Of a stretch of DNA of 64,000 bases, positions 1 through 11,922 are shown piece after piece. The notes below the pieces were generated by a model, which was not told the DNA's origin, did not search any database, and saw only the letters and a program-made list of their open reading frames with translations. This stretch comes from Phoronis australis. Taxonomy: Eukaryota > Phoronida > Phoronidae. Numbering within the stretch: position 1 is the first letter of the stretch; each line of letters opens with the position of its first letter. The translations under genes were made by a program, and so were the position numbers. Where the stretch lies: NCBI GenBank assembly GCA_002633005.1, contig NMRA01000855.1:1-64000 (forward strand). The letters are read 5' to 3'.

Positions 1-241
1 CAAGGCTAAGTACCGACATAACGGCAAGGCTCGTGGTCTACAAATTCAGCGCACAATGATTTTTTTCAGGACTGTCAGACATCATTGATAAATTGAAGAC
101 GTTATTGTAGAATTTTAGGACTGCAGGCAACGCATTTTTTGCACGTACACGTTCAAGGACTGGGCGCTTATTTAAGCAAAGTCTGAAAACGTGTGGGGGA
201 CGCTTATAGGGGCATGGGCGGTTATTACGGCGAATACGGTA
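1..241 (+). mobile_element. 3' end of a CCGTA-type TA-flanked DNA transposon
   Basis: From about 83 onward it matches the right end of the element at 5307-6697 (gggcgcttatt..., gcatgggcggtt, ggcgaatacgg). It terminates at 239 followed by TA. The upstream part lies outside the window or is diverged. Confidence 0.7.
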
Positions 242-1872
242 ATTGTGAATCCATCCCTGAATTTTCCAGATTACAGCTACACCAAACATCAAAGAAAACT
301 ACACGTGCCATTAGTTCAAGTTCAATCTTTATTAGAACTCAAATCATAAAATACATACTAAAAGCGCCAATATGGTGATAGCCAAACTGAGGATTTGGAG
401 CCTCTGGAAGAGTTTTGGTTACAGTAACTACATAACTATTCAAACTTTTCCTCAGTCATAAAAAATGAAATCACAGCTCTTGCCCACGGACCAACCTCAT
501 CCGACTGTTGACACTCTCTTGTTGATTACAAAGCTAGCCATCTTAGTTGTCTTCACAGGTGTTCCATAACAACTACAAGCTGACTATCGAAATTGGCGCA
601 TTTCCACAATATCAGTTGTCCGGTTAGTGTATTACTCCTCGAGTAACGTAGTTCGGCAAGCCCTGGACCATACGCGATGTTTTAAAAGTTATTGACATCT
701 GATTTAGTCACTGTGTGTTGTTTATAGATGTTTCAAAGTAGCTTAGTTGTATCTTAAAAGAATAATCAACGTGATATGTTAACTCTGATAGCATTTGTAA
801 ATCCACCGGGTATATCAATACGCACAGCCACTTATCTTCAATCGTAGTTTTTAGCTTAATAGTTCATCGATTTTAATAAATCAAAAACCAAACTTGGTTG
901 TTTCTTCCATCTGAATTCTGCTGTGGTATTTGTTTCTAATGAAAGCCGTTGCTTAAAGTATTTTGAAAATTCGCCAGTATGTAGAGGCAGAGGTGTTTAC
1001 TACAGTTTATGGTCGGGTATTTACACTTAATTGGGTCTTGCTCACACCGGACAATGTGGTCATCGCAACTGAGTCCGACTCTGGCGAGGCGCTGTCTTTG
1101 ATCCTGGTAATAGCCGCTCAGAAGGACGAGCGGTGAAGTCCGGCATAGCTTTAGAAATGCGTGACTTTCGTGTAATTGTATTATTCACGGCGTGGCTAAT
1201 GCTGTTCCCATATGAAATTTGTATTTATTTCCAGGCAAATCATATGTCACTAGAGTTACTAGAAGCTACATTGTCCAGTTCACTGACACTGTGGCAATTA
1301 CCCACAGGCGCGTGAAACAGTGTTCTTAACCTCTGAATTCGACCACTTACCCCTTTAAAACTGGCTTTGACACCGTGTTCCCTTACTCAGCAGAGATACG
1401 TCTGGACTCTCAGTTTCACGTCGAAAGTAACAAGCCAAGAAACCATCTCTAATGTGAGTAAGGTGCAAGTCAAAGACCAGTTTTGCACATTAGAAGCAGG
1501 CGGCTTCATTCGATTTGCACATGAGTGAACAGTGGGCTGCCTTAAAAAAAGACCTTTAGAATCGGTTCTAACACAATGGACTTTCAACACAGTAGTGTTT
1601 ACAACTACATGTCTTTCAGAGTGTGATGTATAAAGACAGCGAACTGAAGTACATTTTGATGAGCAAAAATGCACTTCAAACTTCTTGAAAAAAACATTTG
1701 TGCTTATTGTAGAACATTCCATCCAGAATAAACAAACTATCATAGTCCTATCACAACCCTACTGGATAGATGAAACTGTTGAGGAGATAAGTTTGATTGG
1801 AAAATAAACACAAGAGGTGATAGTATAGCCAAGAGATCAATAAATGGAGGGTACTGACTTCATGTCTGTGGC
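242..1872. other. No supported feature
   Basis: Ordinary AT-rich sequence with short open frames on both strands (1133-1315 +, 1387-1743 -). These lack recognisable domains or convincing splice partners. Confidence 0.6.
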
Positions 1873-1876
1873 TTAA

Positions 1877-2374
1877 GGGCCTTTCGTACTAACGTCGACA
1901 CGTCGATGGTTTGGGGAGTTGCGCTCAGTATGAACGCTAAACTCCGATCCTGGATAGCAGTTAACAGCTCCAGTTAACATCGCAGTTAACAGGTGGATTT
2001 AAGACCGCAGTGTCGACGCTGCGGTGCAGTATGAAAGTCTAACTCCGGTCCAATCGCAGTTATCGCCAGGTGCCACTGTTATCCTCAACAGTTACAGAGT
2101 AGAGCTGTCACTAATAACTACTTATTTTTTGCTCTGATAATAACCAATTGATTTAAAAATGAGTTTAATGTCATTTAGCACATTTAAATGTTCCCAAATT
2201 GTCAAATTGAAAAAAATCTTAGCGCTTCCTTGCGATAACTTCGATGACGTCAGCGTCACCAACCCTTTACTTCGATGGTCATCAACTACCGAAGCCAGTA
2301 TGAACGGTCCAGTTAACTGCGCTGTTTACGTCGACGCTGAGCTCAGACCGGAGTTAAGTCAATATGAAAGGGCC
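1877..2374. mobile_element. TTAA-flanked MITE (piggyBac-like termini)
   Basis: TTAA at 1873-1876 and 2375-2378 flank inverted termini GGGCCTTTCGTACT and its imperfect complement (AATATGAAAGGGCC). The interior has repeated cagttaac motifs and paired gtcgac sites. It is 498 bp long with no coding capacity. The TTAA target and NCCCTTTC-like ends suggest mobilisation by a piggyBac-type transposase. Confidence 0.55.
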
Positions 2375-3043
2375 TTAAGACTAATTTGTTTGCGAAGTGT
2401 AAATTTCTTGATAAAAATGAAGAATAACTAAATATCGAATGGACACAGATCTGTTCTAGTGTGCCCACTCCTCTGCAGGTTGAAAACCCTCTAATCTGTG
2501 AGCAAATGCAGGGCGATGTGGGGTTATCTCAAGGCCGACACATTCACAGGGGAATAAATTTTTTGTAGACAGGATACTTCAAAAATGTGATCGGCTGGAT
2601 ATAAATCATATGCCTTGAGCTCATTCACGGCCTGGGTAAATTCATTACGTTCCAGGGGGTGTAAGGTTGTGACACCAACAGCTAAAGACCTGCATCACTC
2701 GTTAGTGCTCAAATGATGTTCCCACACAAATTAATTTTAGACACTGATGCACCAAACTCCTATGTCTTAGACATAGATCTGCATGCTCTTGCGAAAGAAC
2801 AACAGGAAGTTGGCAACTGTCCTCCCAGCATGCACCTAGCCACATCTTGGTCTGCTCTACAGTTAGGTTCTTTTTAGCATTTTGAGTGGGCACTGACGGG
2901 ATGAGATAAGACCAGAGGTATAAGTCAAAGACCATTCACTCACTCACCACACTGGGATGACATGGTCTGCTTCCCAACACGCAGATACTAGCCGTGTACT
3001 TAAGTCAATCTAAACTTATGCATTTTCAAAAACTTTTTTTCAG

Positions 3044-3123
3044 ATATCCATGTTGAGTGTATGGTCTAGAAGCACCGGTGGTTATAGGGGACAGTTTGCC
3101 TTCAATTCAACCGACATTTAGAG
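3044..3123 (+). other. Possible noncoding exon
   Basis: An 80-bp segment lies between a good acceptor (aaaaacttttttttcag) and a near-perfect donor (AGAG|GTAAGT). All frames have stops or no long reading, so it could only be untranslated. It lies 4.1 kb upstream of gene A and could be its 5' UTR exon; it could equally be chance. Confidence 0.2.
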
Positions 3124-3424
3124 GTAAGTTGTTTTACATTTATTTTGCTGTTTCCCTACAGTTTTAATACAATTTTTGAATTGTTCTCATTTCTACCAAT
3201 GTCTTCTGGACAAATTTCATAAAACTAATGGTAGCTTGGCATACTAACTTTTACTTAATATATCATCACAATGGTGTACTTAATTTCACTAAAGAAACTA
3301 CAGTAACTTTTTCATGGCAGCATTAGGAAAGCTGTTGTAATTGTATCCTGGCACGCAGCGTTATTCCTGAAACAGAATAATTCACAAATATTTAAAACAC
3401 AACCAGTGCACTACCCGATTTTTG

Positions 3425-3628
3425 CAAAAAGACTGTTTCAGCAAGTAGCTGAGTTATTGTACTCCACAGATCAATTAGACTATAATGCTCTATTTCATCA
3501 TTTAAAGTTTGCTCAGGAGAAATTTCAAAAAGACTGTTTCAGCAAGTAGCCTAGTCATAGTACTCCACCAATACCTTAGACTATAATGCTCTATTTCACC
3601 ATTTAAAGTTTGTTCAGCAGAAATCTAA
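3425..3628. repeat. Direct duplication of about 110 bp
   Basis: Two near-identical copies of a segment containing aaaaagactgtttcagcaag...actataatgctctatttca, separated by a period of about 110 bp. Confidence 0.75.
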
Positions 3629-3697
3629 GCACAGATTGTGGCATATGTGCACACACACATATATATGTAATTTATTTTTTTACGAAGCTGTGCTTAT

Positions 3698-4050
3698 CAG
3701 GGCTTGGAATGACCAATGACAAAAAACGCGGAAACTTTGAAACTTTTACGGCCCAAATCATGCCCGATAACCAGCCTTGGAATGGTCAATGTGAACCTTT
3801 CCCCAACAAAAATCGGNCAACGCTGTCCCAGGTGCCCCGGCAATGCTGACAATTTACGTTCCTCCGAAACATAAAGAGCAACTTCCGCTTTTCGAGGTGA
3901 ACGTCGTCTGCAACACCGCGGTAAGAAAGGAATTTGCCGCGGAAATTTTATATCAAATCCGATTTTTTTACGCGGAAATATTATAAAAAAGCGGAAAGCA
4001 CATTTGAAAAAAGCGGAAATCCGCGTCTCCGCGGAAAATTCCAAGCCCTG
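3698..4050. mobile_element. hAT-like MITE, copy 1
   Basis: Perfect 13-bp terminal inverted repeats CAGGGCTTGGAAT / ATTCCAAGCCCTG. The interior repeats gcggaaa motifs. It shares the start (ttggaatgaccaatgacaaa) with the copy at 34900-35142. CAGGG ends are common in hAT elements, but I could not identify an 8-bp target duplication, so the assignment is tentative. A single N sits at 3817. Confidence 0.6.
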
Positions 4051-5306
4051 GGTTATGTTTGACAACGTATCAATTAGAAGTGCAAAGACGCACAGAAAAC
4101 ATCAGATTGTTGGACACACATATTCAAAGAATGTTGCATGTGTCTATCAACGAAAAATACATTATTTCGGATATACCATAGGTGCATTGCATGAAATACT
4201 TCATCATATGACATCTACATCATTCTTTACATAAACTCTGAGGCACAATATATTGGAAGAATATATTATAAGTAACATAACATGAGCAGCCTCCTTAGCG
4301 GATCCTTTTTATTAACATTACCATGTATTTTGTATGTGGGTTCTTCAACATACTTAGCTAATTCCACCTGTTAAAGCCTTGCGTATGACAGTTATGTCAT
4401 CAATTATTAACCTCCATTTCAATCTGATGAATAGTGGCCTCACATATCCTTTGGTAGTCATCTGATCTATAAGGAAAGACAGGCATCTAACATAAGGAAA
4501 CTTTTAGCTGTCTTCTTAAATTTTAGTAGGCGAAAGTTCTGCCGTTGCACTAATTCTTAATACTGTAATTACAGTAAAAATTCTCCAGTTTGGTAGTCTT
4601 TAACTCTCAAGCGTTTTTCTGAGATGTTGATACTTTTGATATTCTTCTTAGTAACGAAAGTAAAATTCTATTATGGTAAGGAATAATATGAGACCGATTT
4701 TATAAGAGTAAAAAGACTAATTCAAAATTCCTTATTTAGTCAGGTGCAGTTAGGGCAGTTCTAACAAAGGCAAGTGTGTGTCTGCATGTTGCCACATTGC
4801 TGCGTTTTGATGCCAACGACAGTTCGCACTTGTGAAGCTGTATTTTCAAGGAATAGATGAGTTTCCATACTGTTCGACACAATTGTTGATGTTAATGGTG
4901 ACAATGTTCGCATTAAGCATCCACGTTTTATGGCATAAATTATAACACTACCAAAAGTCTACATAACTCCATGTTTCCTTCATTTCAATACTTTTATTAT
5001 AGTTCATCACAGGCAAATCATTACTATCACATACTAGATAGAAAAATTTTTAATTTTAGTGAAATTACTTAAAATGTTAAAACTTCCAGCAGTCGCTTAG
5101 GTGAGTGCAATGAGTAAGGTAAACCGGAGATGCCAGCTGACTTAATCTCTGTGAAATCAGTTTAATAACCATAGATTATGAAACAAAAACCTGTTCCTAT
5201 TAGGAAAATAATTTCACAATTTGATCCTCACTGTCTGGAAACACCTCTTTCTAACCACTTATTTTTCTAGAATTTCAATAAATATGGTTTCGAACTAGAG
5301 AATATA
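4051..5306. other. No supported feature
   Basis: AT-rich sequence without a convincing ORF, splice pair or repeat structure. Confidence 0.55.
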
Positions 5307-6697
5307 CCGTAATCGCCGTAATAACCGCCCAGGGCGCTTAGAAAAGTTCTGTTCAGGGGGCGCTTATTATAAACCCAAGCCATTGAAACCCGGTCTCTGA
5401 AACGGGTCAAATCGGAAGCTAAGATTCATCAAATTTACGATCTGTGACGTATCTGTATTCCATGAATGACTTCCAACAAAACTGTGGTGCATTGCTATCA
5501 AACTTTGCTGCAAAACTACTATCATTTTATAGAAAATTGTGCTGAAATTCCAGGGCGAAAACTCGCCGACAAACTGCCTCAAAATCGCCGTCTTCGATAT
5601 GGCGACATCAATGCTTGAATAAAAATAGTTTCGACTCGAGCAAATTACCTGAAATCCTCATTAAGTTTTCTAAGTAGCTTCCCTAAGATTTTTTTTTTTT
5701 AAGTTTCCGTGGAGTCGGGATCACAAATCTGCTGATATCGTGCCATCTATATGTATGACTGGCAACATGAAAAAAATGTCTGAAGGAATGTGTGTTCTTG
5801 TCACGTGACGTTTCTTTTTGAAGTTGTCTGCATTTGTGAGTAAGCGAGTTCATTTGCCAGAGCAGAGACCGTCTTTTGGCCAGAGCCACGCATTCTAACG
5901 AGCTAGATGTGCAATGTATCTGAAGAAATTTGCACAAGCAGTAGGCCTAAACCAGAGCGTGTTTCATTCAGCACTTGCCGGTCTCATGTGCTAAAAACGT
6001 TCGACATTTGTCTCGGTAAGGCCCATATTAGTCGCCGTGTAGCTGGATGCGTACGTAACTATCTGACAGTTATTTTGCGGTGTAAGGGTGTGTAAGCATT
6101 GACTGTCAGTTGTCATCTGATCGGATATTCGGCTTAAAAACACCAATTATGGTTAATCAAACAATCCATCTAAAAAATAACGCAAACGTGTTTTATAGTA
6201 TTAGAAATTGTCGGAAATTAGTGCCAATATTCATTTCTTAACGATGCTATGCTACCCGTTTCATGAATGGATAGTTCCCGACTAATGCCTTTGATGACAG
6301 GTTCATATGTAGCGCGCGCTTTCTGGCCACGTGCGTTTAACACCGACTTATCTTTATTTATGAGACAGTCGATGTGTCTACTGAAAGGTCAAACCATAGT
6401 GGGACACGGTCGTCGCGAGACTAGCAATGCTATTGCGTTCTTTATGAAGCGCTGCGTTACCTTGAAGTGTATAGTCACGGCTAAATACAAACGTAGCAGT
6501 GCCGCTGGTGGTCTAGAAGACCCGTGCGGAAATTTTTCGATAAACTGAAGACGTTACTGTAGCCGAGTTTTAGGACTGTAGGTACGTCATTTTTCGCATG
6601 TACACGTTCATGGACTGGGCGCTTATTTCAGCTAAGTGTTAAAACGCGTGGGGGGGGGCGCTTATAGGGGCATGGGCGGTTCTTACGGTGAATACGG
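5307..6697 (+). mobile_element. CCGTA-type DNA transposon, copy in + orientation
   Basis: 1391 bp bounded by CCGTAATCGCCGTAATAACC and the inverted complement ending ...GAATACGG, preceded by TA (5305-5306) and followed by CA. It is homologous end to end with 44453-45833 in opposite orientation. The subterminal sequence holds several GGGCGCTTA/GGGCGGTT motifs. There is no intact transposase, so it is non-autonomous. A TA target is typical of Tc1/mariner and some other superfamilies; I cannot assign it further. Confidence 0.75.
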
Positions 6698-7266
6698 CAA
6701 GGCGTTTATAATGATGCAAAATTTAGACAATCGTGAGCAAAAAACTCAAGAGGCAATAAGAATCAAAGTCAAACTTTCTCCTAGGCCTTAGCAGGAACTG
6801 TCAAGCTGGACTATAAGTTACCTTTTTTTCTGGTGCGACACGACACCAAGAGAACTGATTTCAAGGATCACCTGAAGGGGTCAAATTTTTCAACAAATTC
6901 AGCATTCAAGAAGCCAGTTGTCTTGACAACATGAGGAATATCGCGAATTTAAGCTACATTTTGCCCCGTTTAGCTGGTTTTGAGATGAAAATCGAATTGG
7001 TCTTTTTACTCTCAAAAAACCGGTCTTGTAATATACCTTTCCATGATAAAATTCTCTTTCCATTACCTACAACAACATCGTGACTGAAGAAAACACTTAA
7101 GGGTTTATTGGGGTTGGCCAACCCTTAAACTGGAAATTTGAAAATGGCGCATTAGCACATTTCCTGCGACTTGGGCAGGTAATGGAAATGGCATCTTTAC
7201 AGCTTTAAGTTTCATTATTAATGTCCAGTTTATGGTAGTTTCTGTCAATATCACATTTCATTGCAG
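6698..7266. other. No supported feature (upstream of gene A exon)
   Basis: AT-rich, ending in the acceptor of gene A exon 1. Probably a 5' intron or promoter-proximal sequence; no TATA box is evident. Confidence 0.4.
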
Positions 7267-7280
7267 ACATCACAAAGAAG

Positions 7281-7410
7281 ATGAAAATGAGGCTAAGCGA
7301 GGTTTGCTTTGTGCTATTTGTGGTCCTGGGATGTATATCAGCCTACACACTACGAGACTTGTTTCAAGCTCTTGAAGACAAAGAGAACGAAAAGAAAAGC
7401 CAAGCAGAAG
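7281..7410 (+). CDS. Gene A coding exon 1 (signal peptide)
   Basis: The exon probably begins at 7267, after acceptor ...catttcattgcag, so 14 nt of 5' UTR precede the ATG. The context aagATGA has a purine at -3. A second in-frame ATG two codons later would still give a signal peptide. It encodes 43 codons plus one base and ends at GAAG|GTAATT, phase 1. After the predicted signal cleavage the short stretch TLRDLFQALEDKENEKK is also helix-prone and resembles the LLKLLEDRKK helix in the next exon. Confidence 0.78.
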
Positions 7411-8809
7411 GTAATTGTAACAGAAGTCTGAGACCCTCCAAGCATTTACCAAACGTTCCTTGACTGGATTCAACATATGGTGTACCAGCTGCATTGGAAA
7501 TTTTGTAATGCTCATCACACTAATAGTTACTTCTATGATTATTTTTGTACAATAGTGAAGTAAGGTTACGTAGGGCCACATCGACACGTCTGTGTATTTA
7601 TCCAAATACCTGTAAAAATATAGATTTCAAGTTAGTAAACGTACAGTATGTACATTTTGAAAGTAGAAAGCCTGTACAATTTGATTTTCAATTTTACAGC
7701 AATCTCCCATTAATTGGGCCACTTCACCAAGCCTTTTAAATAAAATTAAGCAAAGAAAGAAATGTACATGTGTAACAAATTAACGGTAACAAAAACATAA
7801 CCAAATCTGGTTTGATATAAATGTCCAAGATAGTATCTTGAAAAAGCTGTTACAGTTTTCAAAATTATTTCGTTTTCCTTTCATACAACTCTGGATTTTT
7901 TCAGAAAATTCATAAAAATCACATCTATTAATAGATGCTCAAGCAAAACTGAAACACTTGGAAATTGTTTTATAAAACAGTGCATGAAGCCAAGTACATG
8001 AAGGTTTCCTGTGAATTCAATAGACCATTTATGAGTTGTGATATTAGCATTGGATACTTTCCCATGATCCTACAACACCTTCAAAAAAAAATCTTATAAC
8101 TGAATCCCATCACTAAGCTGCTCCTTTTGAAAACTCGTTTTCACTAACAGAAATGTAATGATTATGGAAGATGTAACTAACAGTAACATGTATTTACCTT
8201 CACACCAAAAGGTAAGTTGAATCAATCAATCAAGCAAATACTTAGAAGTTCAACAAGTGTACAAGTGCTTGAAAACTTTCAGCCACTGCTCTTCATTTTG
8301 TACTTTCAGCCGAGGTCAAGAAAGACACTATTCCAGAACAATCAAATGTTAGTGGTAAGAATGACAATAGAGAAAAAGAACTTCTAGAAAAATTGTTGAA
8401 GTTACTTGAAGACAGGAAGAAGGCAAAACAAGTTCTGATCAACAACAATGACTTGAAGAAAACTGTGACTGAGAAAAAGACAGTGACGCAACAGAAAGCG
8501 CTTAACAACAGGGACCAGTACTTTTCACCAAGTCAGGACGTTCCGCAAGTCCGAAATTTTGGGTACTACCCGTGGAAGTTAAGACCTCAAGGCGTACCCC
8601 AAAAAGGATCGAATTTACAGCAGAAGCGAAATTGGGGAAAGTATGGGCGTGAGCTGCAGAACCTGAAAAGTAATGCGAACAGGGCATTCGGACCATCTGG
8701 CCTGGACTATAATCAAAGATATATAGACGCATATGACAGAGATTATATAAGAAAGATGATTTATGAAGAAATAGAGAGATTGTTCTTTAGATCTAAGGAT
8801 CGGCAATAG
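7281..8809 (+). CDS. Gene A: putative secreted neuropeptide/peptide-hormone precursor (2 coding exons)
   Basis: Spliced CDS 7281-7410 joined to 8310-8809 gives 209 aa. Residues 1-21 form a signal peptide (hydrophobic core CFVLFVVLGCISA, likely cut before Y22). Residues 65-84 form a Leu-rich amphipathic helix (KELLEKLLKLLEDRKK), followed by a basic, Gln/Asn-rich spacer. The last third holds NFGYYPW (126-132, after R125), NWGKYG (151-156, between KR149-150 and R157) and AFGPSG (169-174, after R168). It ends in an amphipathic helix (189-203, YIRKMIYEEIERLFF). Inference: proprotein convertases and an amidating enzyme would release NWGKY-amide and related peptides from the secretory pathway. The last exon is paralogous in layout to that of gene B about 41 kb downstream. 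I do not recognise the family; a non-neuronal secreted peptide is possible. The intron is phase 1 with GT-AG ends. An extra small exon inside the intron cannot be excluded. Confidence 0.8.
7411..8309 (+). other. Gene A intron (phase 1)
   Basis: GTAATT...TTTCAG, 899 bp. It contains a member of the dispersed repeat family described at 61050-61490 (about 7620-8090) and no further open exon that I can support. Confidence 0.7.
7620..8090 (+). repeat. Dispersed repeat family R2, copy in gene A intron
   Basis: It shares tttgaaagtagaaagcctgt, the cattaattg..cacttc.cc segment and tttgatataaatgtcca with the copies at 25190, 53640 and 61050. Confidence 0.6.
8310..8809 (+). CDS. Gene A coding exon 2 (helix spacer and NFG/NWG peptides)
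   Basis: It opens after the pyrimidine-rich acceptor cttcattttgtactttcag. Entered in phase 1 it stays open for 166 codons to TAG at 8807-8809. It carries all predicted mature peptides. The KR-NWGKYG-R-EL block matches KR-NFGTFG-R-SL in the last exon of gene B. An ATTAAA lies only 26 nt past the stop (8835-8840); no better poly(A) signal is obvious before 9 kb, so the 3' end is unresolved. Confidence 0.82.
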
Positions 8810-9290
8810 AGAGTATTACACAGCTAAGAATTGAATTAAAATCGACAATCAAAATACAAAAATTATTTTTGTAATTTCAAAAGCTAAGTTCTTTCAAGAC
8901 CATAGCGAATTGGACACAGTCCAGTACTTTTGGAATTAATGTATTTTTCTTTACAAGCTTGGCTTTGAGGCATGTTTCCATTTTATATGCTTTAGCCAGA
9001 TCTCAGAGATGTCTGCTGTTTAACAGATCAAACTAAGAGCAGGCAGCTTTATGTCGAAACCTGACTTTCCGGAGGTCAACTTTATCAGAGGATGCATGAA
9101 AAACAGTACAATGTAGATATGTTCAAAGTGATCCATTCAGGATGTGAGGCTTGATCACTGTTTCACACTTTCGCCATAGAAATGTATGAGTGCAGAGGTC
9201 AGACGTCAAGGCAATGAACTAGACAGGTAGTAAGATTTTTTTAACTGAACATTATATAGAGTCAGTCATCGATTATCTTAAAGCAGAAAA
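8810..9290 (+). other. Gene A 3' flank
   Basis: Presumed 3' UTR and downstream sequence; no strong AATAAA with a GT-rich element was found. Confidence 0.35.
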
Positions 9291-9359
9291 GCCCATGTAT
9301 TAGGTAGACCGGTAAGTCTCCCAATTCTTACATTATACCTGGTGTTGGGTAGAAGTCAC

Positions 9360-9470
9360 GTACAGGGGTCCAGCACTTGAAAAACAGTTTTCTCTGAATT
9401 AAGTAGGTACCAAACTGGTTCTCAAAATGCAGACACCTGTGAGTGACTTGTTGCCAACTGTTGTATATTT
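9360..9470. repeat. Foldback repeat R4, diverged copy
   Basis: The aaaaacagttttctc ... aaactggttctcaaaat pair matches the clearer copy at 54863-54972. Confidence 0.45.
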
Positions 9471-9589
9471 CTGACTCATGGGCGTGTACTCTCCTCAGAA
9501 ACCTTTTTGGTGATTCCTAGATTTAAGAACAATTAATGAGTATTTTTCAGTTATTTTGCACAAAATAATTCCCTACTGACCAGTTCTTC

Positions 9590-9800
9590 AAAGAGCAGCC
9601 GTGATACAACAGGTGCACGCATCAAGCCAGTTTTGGAGGTACAGCAATTCTTCAAGTGTTTAGCACATACTATGGCCAGCAAGTGAAATTCTATTTTGTC
9701 AAATTTCTCCACGGAAATCGTGGTTTGTACTGTAACTGGTGGTGAATTTCCAATATTTTCAGCGCGACCAGCCTTTGAAGATTGGAAAAATGGCAATGTT
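9590..9800 (-). repeat. Dispersed repeat family R1, reversed copy
   Basis: The aagtgaaattctattttgtcaaattt core is the complement of aaatttgacaaaatagaatttc in copies at 20500, 30760, 35150 and 51940. Confidence 0.55.
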
Positions 9801-10819
9801 GGCAAATATTTTTGTGGGGAAAGAGAGGAGAATTACCAATTCATAACATACATCAAGTTGTATCCACACTTAACTCTACCAGATTGCCATGGTGTTAGAT
9901 TTTAATGGTGCCATATTAGTCAGAACTTTGATGTTCCACTAAGGCTCATGTGTATTACCGTAAACATTCGGGTTAACGCCCTGGGTGGTTGAATTGGCAA
10001 ACCCAAAAAATCGGGGGTGGGCGGTTAACCAGACATGGGCGCTTAAAAGTGAAATTTCAAGAAATCCAGAGTGGATGGTTAACGGAACATGGGCGCTTAT
10101 TACGACACGCAACCGCCCTGGGCGGTTAATCTTACCTCGTGATCTATGTCCCCGCACCACACAGAAACTCGGAAGGCGTAGCACTGTTCAAAGAGCGCTA
10201 TCGTCATGTCGCCAAATGACGGGAAAAATGTCATAAAACCGGATGATCCCAACAAAGGTTCTGGTGCCCTCAGATTAGTTATTCACAATTAAATTTACAG
10301 AATTGCTGAGTAATAGCCCCGTGCCGTCCTGCGGTCTTGTTACTTTGCCCTGTAGAGTGCAGACGACCAGAGACCTGGCAGCCTCTACGAGGATTGCAAC
10401 TATTTCAAGATCTGACCTTGCTAAAGTGTGCGAGTGCAAGCTTCATGTGCTACAGAGGTCATAACAGACATCAAATTTATGGTTACAGTCTCGTACTAGC
10501 TGTCAAGTTCATAGTCAGAGAGCAGTTTCAAAATTAGTTGTAATAAAAGTTTGAAAAACTTAATTCAGATGTTTTTTTGTGTTTGGGATGTTTATAGTCG
10601 ACACTTTCAGCGTATGGTTCTAGGGCTAGCAGCTTTATCTCGATCGCCCGGCATTGCTCACTTGCCGATGCGCCAAACATGCTCGGCAAAGAAGTAGGCA
10701 TAAGACAAGAATCGGGGTTAAGCGGCCGTGAGCCACTTGTCAAACAGGAATAAAATTTCGAGCCAAGGCATAAATATGTAATAAAACGACACAAAACAGC
10801 GTTTTCAATTCATTCTTAA

Positions 10820-11922
10820 CCCTTTCAACACCGCAGACCGCTTAAGCGGTCTCTGAAACTTACCTCCATTCAACGCTGTGGACCGCTTTATCGGTCTCAC
10901 CATACGCCGAACTTCCAAGCAACAGAATATTTGATTGGTTGATTACGGGAATTCTTTTGTGTACGTCACAAATTTAAATATACCCTTACCTTCATTTCTA
11001 ACAGCTTTTCTGATTCGTTGCTGAGATGTAACGGGAGTTATTGAAGGGGTTTCTAAGAATTGAGATCGACTCGCGAAAACAAAATGTCGGCCGACGGCGA
11101 TTCAGACGTAAGCTTTTCAAATGACGAAATTGGCAAAAATGTGTATGCTTTTTACTTAATTAATATACAAGATAATCCAAAAAGGAATTCTTATATATCT
11201 GGCCAGATTTTGTTAATTATTAAGACAAAGAAGTTGAATTACATGGCTTTGAACCGGAGGAAAACTTTACAGGTCGCGAATTTCGCAATTGGGTCAAACA
11301 AACGCCGTTGAACTCCGACAACTTCGCAAATTTTCTGAAAAATGTGGAGTCTTCTAGAGTGTACGATGGTTCTGATAAGCAAGTTGAGTACTTTAAAAAT
11401 TTCTATATTGATGAAATATTAGGTGAAATTGTCAGGGTAATTAATTTGAACGCCCAAACGAAGCGCGAGTCACAACCGGAAGTGGACAAATTTGAATTGT
11501 TGAATTTAACGTTCGCCTAATTTAAGTCACTTTATGGCCTTCAAATGTAAATAGAAGATGTGAAATATGATCGAAAATGTATCTTAAGAAAGAAATTTTA
11601 CTGAAGAATATTGACGACACTCACTCATAAATCATTTTTATTCTTTAAACGATACATTGAATTTGCAAATTGGCAAACAAACACCGGCATTTCAGGTGTT
11701 ACTTACCTGCATCAGGTGAGAGACTGAGATTTTTTACTTTTGGTGAAATTGTAGATAAAGTTCATTCTGTTCTCTACATTTTGGTGTATTACACTTTGAA
11801 ATTCAATGATAAATGGATTGTTTATGGAATTTTGAAAACAAGCACCTCAGTTCAGCCCATGTGTGCTAAGTTACTTGGGGTTCAGGGACACAATGGCCGA
11901 CAGTTACTTGGAGTTGAAAGGG
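10820..11922 (+). mobile_element. piggyBac-like element, decayed (nested)
   Basis: TTAA at 10816-10819 and 11923-11926 exactly flank inverted ends CCCTTTCAACACC / GGAGTTGAAAGGG. Just inside the left end are a perfect palindrome GACCGCTTAAGCGGTC and an imperfect second copy GACCGCTTTATCGGTC, about 40 bp apart. The right end has a direct repeat of CCAAGTAACT. A transposase N-terminal remnant lies inside. 1103 bp; a full-length autonomous piggyBac is usually over 2 kb, so this is an internally deleted copy. Confidence 0.8.
11084..11520 (+). pseudogene. piggyBac transposase N-terminal remnant
   Basis: From ATG near 11084 it reads an acidic Ser/Asp-rich start (SADGDSDVSFSNDE). A frame change around 11220-11235 then leads into GFEPEENFTGREF and later QVEYFKNFYIDEILGEIVRV to a stop at 11518-11520. 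piggyBac transposases typically have an acidic N-terminus and then an F..LF.deil..iv.etN segment at the start of the DDE domain; here IVRVINLNAQ occupies that place. The catalytic DDD region is absent. Confidence 0.6.
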
